Positions 9,701 to 15,917 of a DNA stretch of 28,093 nucleotides are shown here, piece by piece (within the stretch, counting starts at the first letter, position 1; each line of letters begins with the position of its first letter). The notes beneath the pieces are model-generated. The model searched no databases. It was not told the DNA's origin and was given only the letters and a program-made list of their open reading frames with translations. The DNA comes from Thermoplasmata archaeon (lineage in GTDB: Archaea > Thermoplasmatota > Thermoplasmata > Thermoplasmatales > Thermoplasmataceae): positions 1 to 28,093 of the forward strand of contig JAKAAJ010000008.1 of NCBI GenBank assembly GCA_021802365.1. Direction: 5' to 3'. The position numbers and the translations under genes are program-made.

Positions 9701-10453
9701 ATAATAAAGACCCTGTTCCAGCTTTACTTTCAGGACAGAGACTACAGGTCTATTGTAAAATTCTATGAAAAGAACCCGGAATACGTGGATGGGGATCTTT
9801 TGCAGTACATAGTCAGAAGTTATATTGAACTTGAAGATTTTGACACCGCTGAAAGAATAATAAGCAAGCATGAAGGAACCACCATTTCTGGAGAAATTCA
9901 TGGCCAGCTGATGGAGGACCTGAATTTCAAGAAGCAGTTTGTTGAGACCATGTTCTATGTTTCAAAACTGTTCAAGAGCGAATACAAAGAAGGAAGGACA
10001 TTCGACAAGAAGGAAGCATTTTACAAGGCCGGAATACCTGTTGAGAAACTTCCTGAAGTTTTCACATTCCTTGAGAGCAGGGATTTTTACTTTGACATAA
10101 ATCCGGAGAAATATGAGGTATACTCAAGGGATGTCATACAGAAAGCATGCAAATCAGTTCATCTGGAATCCATAAGGCAGATGACAATGAATGTTATTTT
10201 CAACAATCTTGACAAAAAGGATCCGGTGCTTGCCAGAAACATTTACCTCTACATAAAGGAACAGCTGGAAACACCGCGCAGGGCAAGATACAAAGACACA
10301 AGATACCTCAAGCTCCTGAAGACGGCTCTCAAGGAGGGGATGAAGCCGGAACCTCTGCACATTGCCTATGGTCTCAAGGTAGGAATTGGTGAGGCACTGG
10401 AAGTACTGGCAATACTGAACCACATGGACACACTGGAAAGCAATGGTGTATGA
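6791..10453 (+). CDS. Giant TPR-like helical-repeat protein, function unknown
   Basis: A 1220-residue acidic protein built almost entirely of helical hairpins. TPR-like units with the G/A-x-x-x-x-A pattern are clear at about residues 340-372 (GRFQEAQNLI), 785-820 (EDFRGAIKEYERA), 908-980 (GDSDGAIRIV, YPQN, GLRDEGISLIL, FPEN) and 1012-1025 (EDFDTAERII). Many repeats are too degenerate to define by eye. Residues from about 1040 to the end form a different basic helical domain. No signal peptide or transmembrane segment is visible, so it is probably cytoplasmic. I do not recognise an orthologue with a known job. It has its own leaderless promoter directly after flaJ and overlaps the downstream M50 protease gene by 11 bp, so the two are likely co-translated. 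A role as a scaffold for the archaellum or for membrane proteolysis is only a guess. Confidence 0.85.
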   Translation: MADPSPESELNNSLSSLVKRLGDRVEVSPQEASEEFLDAVRRNPKLVSDNFNDSIGLIDALKLPSPVLLKILSGLSEIFPDNQEINRVIIRFMLDNSLFEAAASLATERSYLLKELADSDIDQQKIGQDTRCRLVLAMARAQIFSEHMIEIAASLSPDSDSLSEILKLMLENRKYEEILSLFGKVPEVAELPENFMTVLLAMKESGHNDDVANFLRKKGVSNLKSLDSLRTAAEIASTTGDPEIFDSIIRDCLTMFPDDFMLLEIKASFLLEHGDRNQAFIILKDLFDRGSLDDAMRTKLIELAWDLKLYDECLQIISRMDDDFKNPHIYSIAANCFLETGRFQEAQNLISTAIKQYPENEEIKYLRYRLMKDLQRQNEAYEIALELVKTGSRLEDVISYLFNWLYSLGEYQDILDLYRKFEIDSPLNIHYIVASFVSLKEAGEALSLIRKYPDVLYSPLLVDSIFYNFRDESEISELEDLVPEDDHILNMVLRRLRGMFPRDRVPVNISEYSRSRACCFIIAYPHYNSDSPEIDEGVRTLLAGRNNAEILDLLETVHTIRTTRKSPGSILDSPKFLFPVTTAILNSDMTDQAENNLLRSEHVDSDPFYSYLRHQIEFRRENYSGAKKFLSKSISRLDNLQFLQDAIVLSIRTDDADDLDKYLHMIEEKYWSGNLNQKLIHDELIRSGNWDLAEPILFSLEKWGLEGHDYYRIKRDYLLAQGNLKEAGKASSEIFRILNYTMFDVKKHIEILMKSGTESAIENFLDDIEAGGAPSEVYLIHGDILFRKEDFRGAIKEYERAESQGTDLKGNRNYIQALIESGMDSKAEAMMGDSNDPFILIRLYQKTHKIQESLALLKKYRTEAERYEDLYRFAATKLWYNTEIRDLLNDIFREKGYLFLGKILARNLFDEGDSDGAIRIVRNLAKNYPQNMEIRRLLIDSYVKAGLRDEGISLILDSLAHFPENSDKMPIIKTLFQLYFQDRDYRSIVKFYEKNPEYVDGDLLQYIVRSYIELEDFDTAERIISKHEGTTISGEIHGQLMEDLNFKKQFVETMFYVSKLFKSEYKEGRTFDKKEAFYKAGIPVEKLPEVFTFLESRDFYFDINPEKYEVYSRDVIQKACKSVHLESIRQMTMNVIFNNLDKKDPVLARNIYLYIKEQLETPRRARYKDTRYLKLLKTALKEGMKPEPLHIAYGLKVGIGEALEVLAILNHMDTLESNGV

Positions 10454-11075
10454 GATGTACAGATCATACTTTTACAGCAATAGAAAGGAGAGCGAAGATA
10501 TCACAATAGCAGTCCTTGGCCTGACGGTTGCCTATGCAATACTGATACTTGGTGGATATGGATTTCATGTGAGTCTCCCTCTTGCACTAATCATTCTCGG
10601 TGAAAGCTTTATCGCTGTGTTCACTGCGTTCTTTCTGCATGAATTTGCACACAGGCAGGTAGGAAGGAGACTTGGATACCATACAAGATTCCAGCTATGG
10701 CCCTTCGGTGTGCTTCTCGCATTTGTGACAGCATTCATCGGAGTTCTTTTCGGTGCAATGGGTGCAGTGAATATTTACAATGCCAGAGACCACCGTTCAA
10801 TGGGAATGATAGCTGCGGCTGGGCCTGCAACCAACCTGGGCATTGGATTTATATTTCTCATATCAGGACTGGTCCTCTCAGGTATTCCCCTGGCTTCCGA
10901 AATTGCCATGAGTGTGTCAGGTCTGAACTTCTATCTGGGAACATTCAACATGATACCCTTTGGACCACTTGATGGACACAAGGTCCTTGCCTGGGATTTC
11001 AGGTATTTTGCTTTTCTTTTTGCTGCTCTCCTGATTATGACAGTGATATCATTCTCAGTTTTTGGCTTCCTGTGA
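10443..11075 (+). CDS. M50-family (site-2 type) intramembrane metalloprotease
   Basis: A 210-residue multi-spanning membrane protein with the zinc-protease motif HEFAH at residues 66-70 at the end of a transmembrane helix and the second M50 motif FNMIPFGPLDG at about 168-178, whose Asp177 would be the third zinc ligand. About six membrane segments are visible and there is no PDZ or CBS domain, so it belongs to the minimal archaeal S2P type. Family members cut transmembrane anchors of regulators or process membrane proteins; the substrate here is unknown. ATG 10443 overlaps the upstream repeat-protein gene by 11 bp; ATG 10455 is an alternative start. Its 3' end overlaps the convergent small gene by 21 bp. 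Confidence 0.9.
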   Translation: MVYEMYRSYFYSNRKESEDITIAVLGLTVAYAILILGGYGFHVSLPLALIILGESFIAVFTAFFLHEFAHRQVGRRLGYHTRFQLWPFGVLLAFVTAFIGVLFGAMGAVNIYNARDHRSMGMIAAAGPATNLGIGFIFLISGLVLSGIPLASEIAMSVSGLNFYLGTFNMIPFGPLDGHKVLAWDFRYFAFLFAALLIMTVISFSVFGFL

Positions 11076-11372
11076 GGACAGGTCTGAACGCTTCAGAAAA
11101 AATATTGAGTTTTCCCCTACCTCCACTCTCTGTTTTACAGCGAATTTTCCTGTTTCGTCCTTAAAATTAACCTCAAGACTCTTTGATGTTGAGACATCAG
11201 CCCATAGATCCGGGCCTGGAGGCAGAATAATGCCTATGTACAAAGGATTCTCCGAAGCAATGAACCATCTGCCGCTTACAAGTTCCCCTGACCTTCCCTT
11301 TTCAGTCTTTATGGAAATCCCTGAAGTTATATCCATGAATCGCAAACGCTTCTTTATAGATTTATTTTTCAT
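11055..11372 (-). CDS. Small protein of unknown function
   Basis: A 105-residue soluble protein if the ATG at 11372 is used. After a basic start (MKNKSIKKRLRF) it is mostly beta-type sequence (for example RWFIASENPLYIGIILPPG). I do not recognise a family. This strand is preferred over the opposite overlapping frame because a good TATA box (TATATAAAA, 11413-11405) stands about 37 bases upstream, giving a roughly 12-base leader, and because the composition looks protein-like. The same frame stays open upstream to 11468, but that extension would run through the promoter. Its 3' end overlaps the convergent protease gene. Confidence 0.6.
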   Translation of the reverse strand: MKNKSIKKRLRFMDITSGISIKTEKGRSGELVSGRWFIASENPLYIGIILPPGPDLWADVSTSKSLEVNFKDETGKFAVKQRVEVGENSIFFLKRSDLSSQEAKN

Positions 11373-11404
11373 CCAATTACATTCGGAAAAAAGATGAGCT
11401 GGAA

Positions 11405-11413
11405 TTTTATATA
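11405..11413 (-). promoter_or_regulatory. TATA box for the small minus-strand gene
   Basis: On the minus strand the sequence reads TATATAAAA. Its centre is about 37 bases from the ATG at 11372, predicting a leader of about 12 bases. It sits back to back with the plus-strand TATA element of the peroxiredoxin gene. Confidence 0.55.
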
Positions 11414-11415
11414 CA

Positions 11416-11425
11416 TTAAAATATA
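11416..11425 (+). promoter_or_regulatory. TATA box for the peroxiredoxin gene
   Basis: TTAAAATATA is centred about 23-24 bases before the GTG start at 11444, predicting a leaderless transcript and supporting that GTG. Confidence 0.55.
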
Positions 11426-11443
11426 GGAAATCAATTTGACGTT

Positions 11444-11905
11444 GTGTTAAACGCTGGAGATGTTGCACCGGATTTTGAAGGAACTGATGATAATGGAAAC
11501 AAAGTTACGCTTTATGGTCTTATAAAAGACAGACCTGTAATTCTGTACTTCTACCCGAAAGATGAAACTCCAGGCTGTACAACAGAGGCCTGTACTTTCA
11601 GGGATAACTGGGATGAGTTTGCATCACGGGGTGTGCAGGTAATCGGGGTTAGCTCTGATTCCGTTGAATCACACCGGAAGTTCAAAGAGCACAGGAAGCT
11701 CCCTTTCACACTTATTTCGGACGAGGGATCGAGGATAAGAAAACTCTACCAGGCCACGGGATTCCTAATACCCCCAAGAATCTCATATGTCATTAGCCCG
11801 GAAAGGAAGATAGTGGCTTCATATAACTCTCAAATGAATCCGAAGGAACATGTCAATAAGGCGATTGAGAACATAAAGAATCTTGAAAAAATTGAGAAAA
11901 ATTAA
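11444..11905 (+). CDS. bcp: Thiol peroxidase, PrxQ/Bcp-type peroxiredoxin
   Basis: A 153-residue thioredoxin-fold peroxidase that reduces H2O2 and organic peroxides with thioredoxin-type donors in the cytoplasm. The peroxidatic motif PKDETPGCTTEAC has Cys45 as attacking cysteine and Cys50 five residues later as resolving cysteine, the PrxQ alpha-2 arrangement. The N-terminal GDVAPDF and the later FTLISDEGS also match the family, and length is typical. The start is GTG at 11444, supported by the TATA spacing and by the conserved N-terminus beginning immediately after it. The stop codon shares the palindrome TTAA with the stop of the convergent membrane protein gene (4-bp overlap). Confidence 0.95.
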   Translation: MLNAGDVAPDFEGTDDNGNKVTLYGLIKDRPVILYFYPKDETPGCTTEACTFRDNWDEFASRGVQVIGVSSDSVESHRKFKEHRKLPFTLISDEGSRIRKLYQATGFLIPPRISYVISPERKIVASYNSQMNPKEHVNKAIENIKNLEKIEKN

Positions 11906-12411
11906 ATCTTCCTTTTAAGAATTGCGCCTACAATTATAACAATTATTCCTGCTAATGCCAGGACCCCTCCTGAAATAAGGAGGAGGCCGTAGGACACGAC
12001 ATTGCCTGAGGAAGGTATGACCTCATAAAGAATTGCAGGATCCTTCGCTCCGAAATAGACTACTGAATATGGACCGGTCAGGTTGAAGTATTCCTTATCT
12101 GTCCTCCCTGCAATTGAAAGATTGGCTGAAGGCTTTATTGCAAGGCTTTGAACATTTGTCTGGTTGATATCGCTTAGATCCGAGGTCTTAACAAGGTAGA
12201 AATCAGATCCATTTCCTATTACAGATATTGTGGAATCATTTGTTACATTGAGGGAGTTTGAAATCCATTCATTTCCAGATGGGTTGGTGAAAGAAGATGC
12301 TGTTATGGTTCCCTGATACACTTCGTGATAAGATATGATGGCCATGCCAGCACCGATTATGAGAAGAATCAGGCCAGTTAGCATTATCTGCTTTCTCATT
12401 CCTGAGAGCAT
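11902..12411 (-). CDS. Membrane protein with an exported loop domain, unknown function
   Basis: A 169-residue protein with one transmembrane helix near the N-terminus (about residues 9-27) and one near the C-terminus (about 140-163), ending in the basic tail KRKI. The region between (about 30-135) is hydrophilic with sequons (NVT, NDS, NGS, NQT, NLS, NLT), so it is probably outside the cell. Both ATG 12411 and ATG 12399 could be the start. A TATA-like AAAATATT lies about 22 bases before 12411. I do not recognise a family. It is convergent with the peroxiredoxin gene. Confidence 0.75.
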   Translation of the reverse strand: MLSGMRKQIMLTGLILLIIGAGMAIISYHEVYQGTITASSFTNPSGNEWISNSLNVTNDSTISVIGNGSDFYLVKTSDLSDINQTNVQSLAIKPSANLSIAGRTDKEYFNLTGPYSVVYFGAKDPAILYEVIPSSGNVVSYGLLLISGGVLALAGIIVIIVGAILKRKI

Positions 12412-12486
12412 GATAAAGCCACTACATTAATATTTTATCAGGGAAAATTGATGCCCGGCCTTTCACTATTAGACTTACGGAGTTTA

Positions 12487-13215
12487 TTAAATTGAGAATA
12501 TGAGGATAGAAAAAATTACACCAGAAAGGGAGGCAAGCATATTCACTGTCCCTTTTCCAATGTAGCCCCTGTTTTCAAACAGTGCCCCCAGAATGCTGTC
12601 TACCTGGCAACCAAAGAAACCCGCAAGGAAAACGATAAGAGAATAAAACCAGTCCATTGTGCCTCCTCTTAGGATGCCGAATGAGACTGCAACGATCAGA
12701 GCACCCAGTATTGCTGACATCTCACCGTATGGAGATACACCGCCATTTATTCCTGGAGTTGTACGCTTTAGAGTGGTGATCATAAAAACCCTCCTGTCGA
12801 CCACACCAAGTTCAGAGGCGAATGTATCTGAGGCGATAACGGATATTGACGCCGCAAATAAAGAGAAATAATGAAAAGAGGGGAACCTTGTGACTATGCT
12901 TGTGAAATTGGCAGAGGATATGAATATAGCAATAATGCCAGCATATACAACATTGGAAATTTTCCTTTCACCGGCCACCCCCTCTTGCAGTTTACGGCTC
13001 TTCTTCAACTGGAAATAGGCCTTGGTAGCAAAGTGGGAGGATACAGCGAAGACTATTAACAGTATAAGCCACTGGATCGATCCCAGAAATGCAACGATGA
13101 ACCCCAGTATAAGGGCAGCCACACTTCCCTTGAAATCGAAAAGGTTAAGGACCCTGGACAGCACAAACAATGCTATCAGAATCCCGATTATTATGCCGGC
13201 ATTAAGCAAGTTCAA
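12487..13215 (-). CDS. DUF92/TMEM19-family membrane protein
   Basis: A 242-residue polytopic protein with six to seven hydrophobic segments and the DUF92 signatures SDTFASELG (about residues 128-136) and TTPGINGGVSPYGE (about 150-163). Family members include plant VTE6, a phytyl-phosphate kinase, so an isoprenoid-phosphate kinase role related to archaeal lipid salvage is conceivable but unproven. The start must be TTG at 13215: the pdxS stop codon lies in the same frame only two codons upstream, and no ATG follows nearby. It is 6 bp downstream of pdxS on the same strand, so the two form an operon. Confidence 0.85.
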   Translation of the reverse strand: MNLLNAGIIIGILIALFVLSRVLNLFDFKGSVAALILGFIVAFLGSIQWLILLIVFAVSSHFATKAYFQLKKSRKLQEGVAGERKISNVVYAGIIAIFISSANFTSIVTRFPSFHYFSLFAASISVIASDTFASELGVVDRRVFMITTLKRTTPGINGGVSPYGEMSAILGALIVAVSFGILRGGTMDWFYSLIVFLAGFFGCQVDSILGALFENRGYIGKGTVNMLASLSGVIFSILIFSI

Positions 13216-13221
13216 ATCTTT

Positions 13222-14232
13222 TTACCAGCCCCTTTGCTGAAGTTTCATGTTGTCGGGTATCTCATCTATATCGATACCAGCCATTCCCTCAATATTTGAT
13301 GATACTTCCCCAATAAGCTTGTAGTCTTCGTAATTTTCCACTGCCTCTACCACAGCCGACGCCATTCTGGCAGGGTCCTTCGACTTGAAAATTCCACTGC
13401 CAACAAATACACCATCCATTCCCATCTTCATCATCAAAGCACCATCAGAGGGAGTTGCAACACCTCCTGCAGCAAAATTGACTACAGGAAGTCTTTTCAT
13501 TCTTTTTATGTCCTTCAGTACTTTCAGTATCTCACTTTCCAGCTTTTCACCTGACATTCCATAATAGAGACTGAAGTGACCGAGAGAATCCTCACTTCCA
13601 AGAAGATCTGAAGCCACGGACTTTCTGAGGACAAAATAGGAACGTGAGATATTTGAAGCAGCCCTCTTGAGTTCATCATTTCCCATCTCTGAAAGAACAG
13701 CAATACCTTCATTGACCATCCTGATGTGCCTCATAGCTTCTATGATGTTGCCTGTGCCAGCTTCTCCCTTTGTTCTGATCATGGCTGCTCCCTCAAATAT
13801 CCTTCTAACCGCCTCGGGGAGAGTTCTTGCACCACACACAACTGGAACCTTTAATTCTCTCTTGTAGAGATGAAAGAAAGGGTCTGCAGGTGTGAGCACT
13901 TCACTTTCATCCAGCATGTCAACGCCAAGTTCCTGAAGTACATAACCCTCCGAAAGATGGCCTATTCTTACTTTGGCCATAACAGGGATTGAGACTGCCT
14001 CCATGATTTCTCTTATCTTCATTGGATCAGCCATTCTGGCTACTCCACCTGATGCACGGATGTCGGCCGGAACCCTTTCAAGTGCCATAACTGAGACAGC
14101 GCCTGCTTTTTCAGCTATTCTTGCCTGCTCGGCGGTTGTTACATCCATTATAACGCCGCCTTTTGTCATCTTTGCAAATCCCCTTTTCAGGAGCTCGTCT
14201 CCAAATTTTAAACCGGACAAATCAACTGGCAT
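13222..14232 (-). CDS. pdxS: Pyridoxal 5'-phosphate synthase, PdxS (Pdx1) subunit
   Basis: Lyase subunit that builds PLP from ribose 5-phosphate, glyceraldehyde 3-phosphate and ammonia supplied by PdxT. Key residues of the (beta/alpha)8 enzyme are present: Asp30 in VIMDVT, Lys87 in [10 protein letters not shown] and Lys155 in [11 protein letters not shown], all offset by 6 from the Bacillus numbering (D24, K81, K149). The phosphate-binding AAGGVATP and [10 protein letters not shown] are also intact. At 336 residues it is longer than the bacterial enzyme because of an insertion of about 37 residues near residues 195-235 ([10 protein letters not shown]...), as in some archaeal PdxS proteins. 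No pdxT is in the window. A TATA box lies about 33 bases upstream, giving a very short leader. Confidence 0.97.
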   Translation of the reverse strand: MPVDLSGLKFGDELLKRGFAKMTKGGVIMDVTTAEQARIAEKAGAVSVMALERVPADIRASGGVARMADPMKIREIMEAVSIPVMAKVRIGHLSEGYVLQELGVDMLDESEVLTPADPFFHLYKRELKVPVVCGARTLPEAVRRIFEGAAMIRTKGEAGTGNIIEAMRHIRMVNEGIAVLSEMGNDELKRAASNISRSYFVLRKSVASDLLGSEDSLGHFSLYYGMSGEKLESEILKVLKDIKRMKRLPVVNFAAGGVATPSDGALMMKMGMDGVFVGSGIFKSKDPARMASAVVEAVENYEDYKLIGEVSSNIEGMAGIDIDEIPDNMKLQQRGW

Positions 14233-14260
14233 TCTTATCGTGTATAGAATTCCATATGAT

Positions 14261-14268
14261 TATATATA
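14261..14268 (-). promoter_or_regulatory. TATA box for pdxS
   Basis: The strand-symmetric TATATATA is centred about 32 bases before the pdxS ATG at 14232. Transcription would start about 8 bases before the ATG. Confidence 0.6.
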
Positions 14269-14272
14269 CGTT

Positions 14273-14525
14273 TATCACAAACAGATCCAGAAGTACTAAT
14301 TATCTCCCACTGAGTCATATACAGACATGGTAAGTGCAATTTTTTAATCTCTGATCATTAACCTGTTCGAAACCCTCGTGCACTCCTATTTCTAAATATC
14401 CGAATTCCCTTAATCAACATTTCACCATAACTCCCTATGAGACACAAAACGAAAATGTTCGACAGATAAACCCAAATATTCGTTCACACTAAATTGAAAA
14501 AGTAAAATGTTGAAATATTAGTCTT
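14273..14525. other. AT-rich intergenic region, nothing identified
   Basis: Between the pdxS promoter and the end of the bc operon. I see no ORF with protein-like composition. A short TTCGAAA (T-loop-like) sequence at 14366-14372 has no flanking stem and is not a tRNA. Confidence 0.5.
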
Positions 14526-14531
14526 AAAAAA
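14521..14531 (-). terminator. T-run terminator after the bc operon
   Basis: On the minus strand TTTTTT follows the stop codon of the sequon-rich protein directly, and further T-rich runs come within the next 50 bases. T-runs without a hairpin are sufficient as archaeal terminators. Confidence 0.45.
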
Positions 14532-15215
14532 TCAGGACCTGTACAGCTCCAGATATCCAATGAAACCTGTAGCTCCCTTATAGAGATCGATTTTTATAAA
14601 ACGCTCCTGACCCTTCTTCATCAACGATACTGCAGTATAGTTAAGATTCAGGTTAAAAGATATCTGGCCTTTAGATGATTTGGCTTTTTCTGAGATTGTG
14701 CTGGTGAATGGCGTTATGAAACTGTAAGTACTGTTGGAGTAGGCTTCGGCGCTGGCATTGGAAGAAGCGTTAGCCTGAATGTCTGAAAGGTTAGAAGCGT
14801 ATGCCTTGCTGAGATTGTATGCGGGAGTGCCGTTGTATGTTTTATTGTAAGTAGAATTGAAATTTTGACTGTATTTATGGAATAAAGCCGCATAACTTGC
14901 ATTGTAGAATATGTCGTAACGGGACTGATTCAGTATGCTTGGAGAAACTACTGTGTAATTAACGACGGCACCTGGAGAAGTTGTTGTGAAATTAACAGTA
15001 ACATTTATGTCCAGAGTCGAAGGTGACACAGAAACATTCAGAATTGAACTTGTAGAATTATAGTCACTTGCAGTAGTGACGTTGGACCCTATTGATGTTA
15101 TAGATACTGCGGAAGATGCACTTTTTATAATATGGCTTGTACCAAAAGCTCCCCCTATGACTATTATTACAACAATAAGAAACCCGATCCATCCTTTCAA
15201 ATTACTATCCGCCAT
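14532..15215 (-). CDS. N-terminally anchored exported protein rich in N-glycosylation sequons
   Basis: A 227-residue protein with a transmembrane anchor at about residues 9-29 (GWIGFLIVVIIVIGGAFG) and an extracytoplasmic remainder. I count about 17 N-x-S/T sequons, a very high density, with two stretches dominated by Asn, Ser, Thr, Ala and Tyr. The C-terminal 50 residues are more ordinary (for example ERFIKIDLYKG). No family is recognised. It is the last gene of the operon with Rieske, cytochrome b and the crotonase-like protein: its ATG follows the crotonase stop with no gap, and AAGGTGA 5 bases upstream is a strong Shine-Dalgarno site. An accessory role for the bc complex on the outer face is possible but unproven. 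Confidence 0.8.
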   Translation of the reverse strand: MADSNLKGWIGFLIVVIIVIGGAFGTSHIIKSASSAVSITSIGSNVTTASDYNSTSSILNVSVSPSTLDINVTVNFTTTSPGAVVNYTVVSPSILNQSRYDIFYNASYAALFHKYSQNFNSTYNKTYNGTPAYNLSKAYASNLSDIQANASSNASAEAYSNSTYSFITPFTSTISEKAKSSKGQISFNLNLNYTAVSLMKKGQERFIKIDLYKGATGFIGYLELYRS

Positions 15216-15917
15216 TTATTCACCTTCTGCGATACCTTCTGATTCTATATTGTGATTTATGCAATTCCCAATCGCGAAACTCTTCAAAAATCTTACATGT
15301 TCAAAATTTAAAGCATTACCAAGTTCTGGTAAAATCAGATTTCTCCTGTAAGACAGGTGCATGAATGATCTCTTCATTATGAAATCTTGCGCATCTCCAA
15401 GAAGATTTGCTCTGGGGAAGATTCTGTCCACATTGCTGTTTTCCTTTACTCTTTCAATGCAAAGGTTAACAAATCTCTTACCAGTGCATGATGAGCCAAG
15501 TATGGGCAGGTAATCATTATGGAAACCTGCTTTATTTTCATCTGTGCTTATTATGTAGTCAGAAATAAGTGCCAGTTCATAACCAAAGTCCTTTGCATGA
15601 CCATTCAGAATTGACACTATTGGCTTTTCCATGGAGAAAATGAGGCTGGAAAGGGCAGCAGCCGACTCAAGGATCTGCTTTACTTTGTCATTGGCATCCT
15701 GAATTCTTAACCCTGTGCAGAAATAGTTATTCTGCCCGGTGATAGCCACTGTCTTAACTTCAGGGTCTGTAAGTGCAGTTGTTAAAGGTATCATTAACTC
15801 ATTAAGAGCATCAGGGCTGAGGAAACCGTGGCTATCTGTCCTGAGTACAACTAACCCGATTGAATCCTCCCTCCAGAAGGAGGTATGTTTGAACCCTTTT
15901 ACTCTTATCTCATTCAT
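15216..15917 (-). CDS. Crotonase-fold (enoyl-CoA hydratase/isomerase-like) protein with altered active site
   Basis: A 233-residue protein with the crotonase-superfamily outline: an N-terminal strand region (IGLVVLRTDS), a KTVAITGQNNYFCTGLRI block where family members have F-S-A-G-x-D, and a KPIVSILNGHAKDFGYELAL block where they have N-G-x-A-x-G-G-G-x-E. The Gly-rich oxyanion-hole segment is changed to AKDFG, and the usual catalytic Glu in the following helix region is not visible (NDYLPILGSSCTGKR instead). At 233 residues it is somewhat short. It may be a non-catalytic or altered-specificity member. It overlaps the end of the cytochrome b gene by 8 bp and is directly followed by the exported protein gene, so it is clearly part of that operon. 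Confidence 0.75.
   Translation of the reverse strand: MNEIRVKGFKHTSFWREDSIGLVVLRTDSHGFLSPDALNELMIPLTTALTDPEVKTVAITGQNNYFCTGLRIQDANDKVKQILESAAALSSLIFSMEKPIVSILNGHAKDFGYELALISDYIISTDENKAGFHNDYLPILGSSCTGKRFVNLCIERVKENSNVDRIFPRANLLGDAQDFIMKRSFMHLSYRRNLILPELGNALNFEHVRFLKSFAIGNCINHNIESEGIAEGE

Noticed and set aside
1180..10453. Three identical 11-bp gene overlaps (flaC/flaD, flaD/flaF, repeat protein/M50) as a designed coupling device
   Set aside because: The length match is probably coincidence; only ordinary translational coupling is supported.
11062..11397. Plus-strand ORF of 111 residues overlapping the small minus-strand gene
   Set aside because: It has no promoter or ribosome site, reads as the antisense of a more protein-like frame, and starts inside the M50 gene.
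14361..14385. T-loop-like TTCGAAA that could mark a tRNA fragment
   Set aside because: The flanking bases do not form a T stem and no acceptor or anticodon arm is present.
14387..14402. ATTTCTAAATATCCG resembling the sequence at the right att-like repeat
   Set aside because: Shares only about 11 bases of AT-rich sequence, without the GGTCGGGCCC core.
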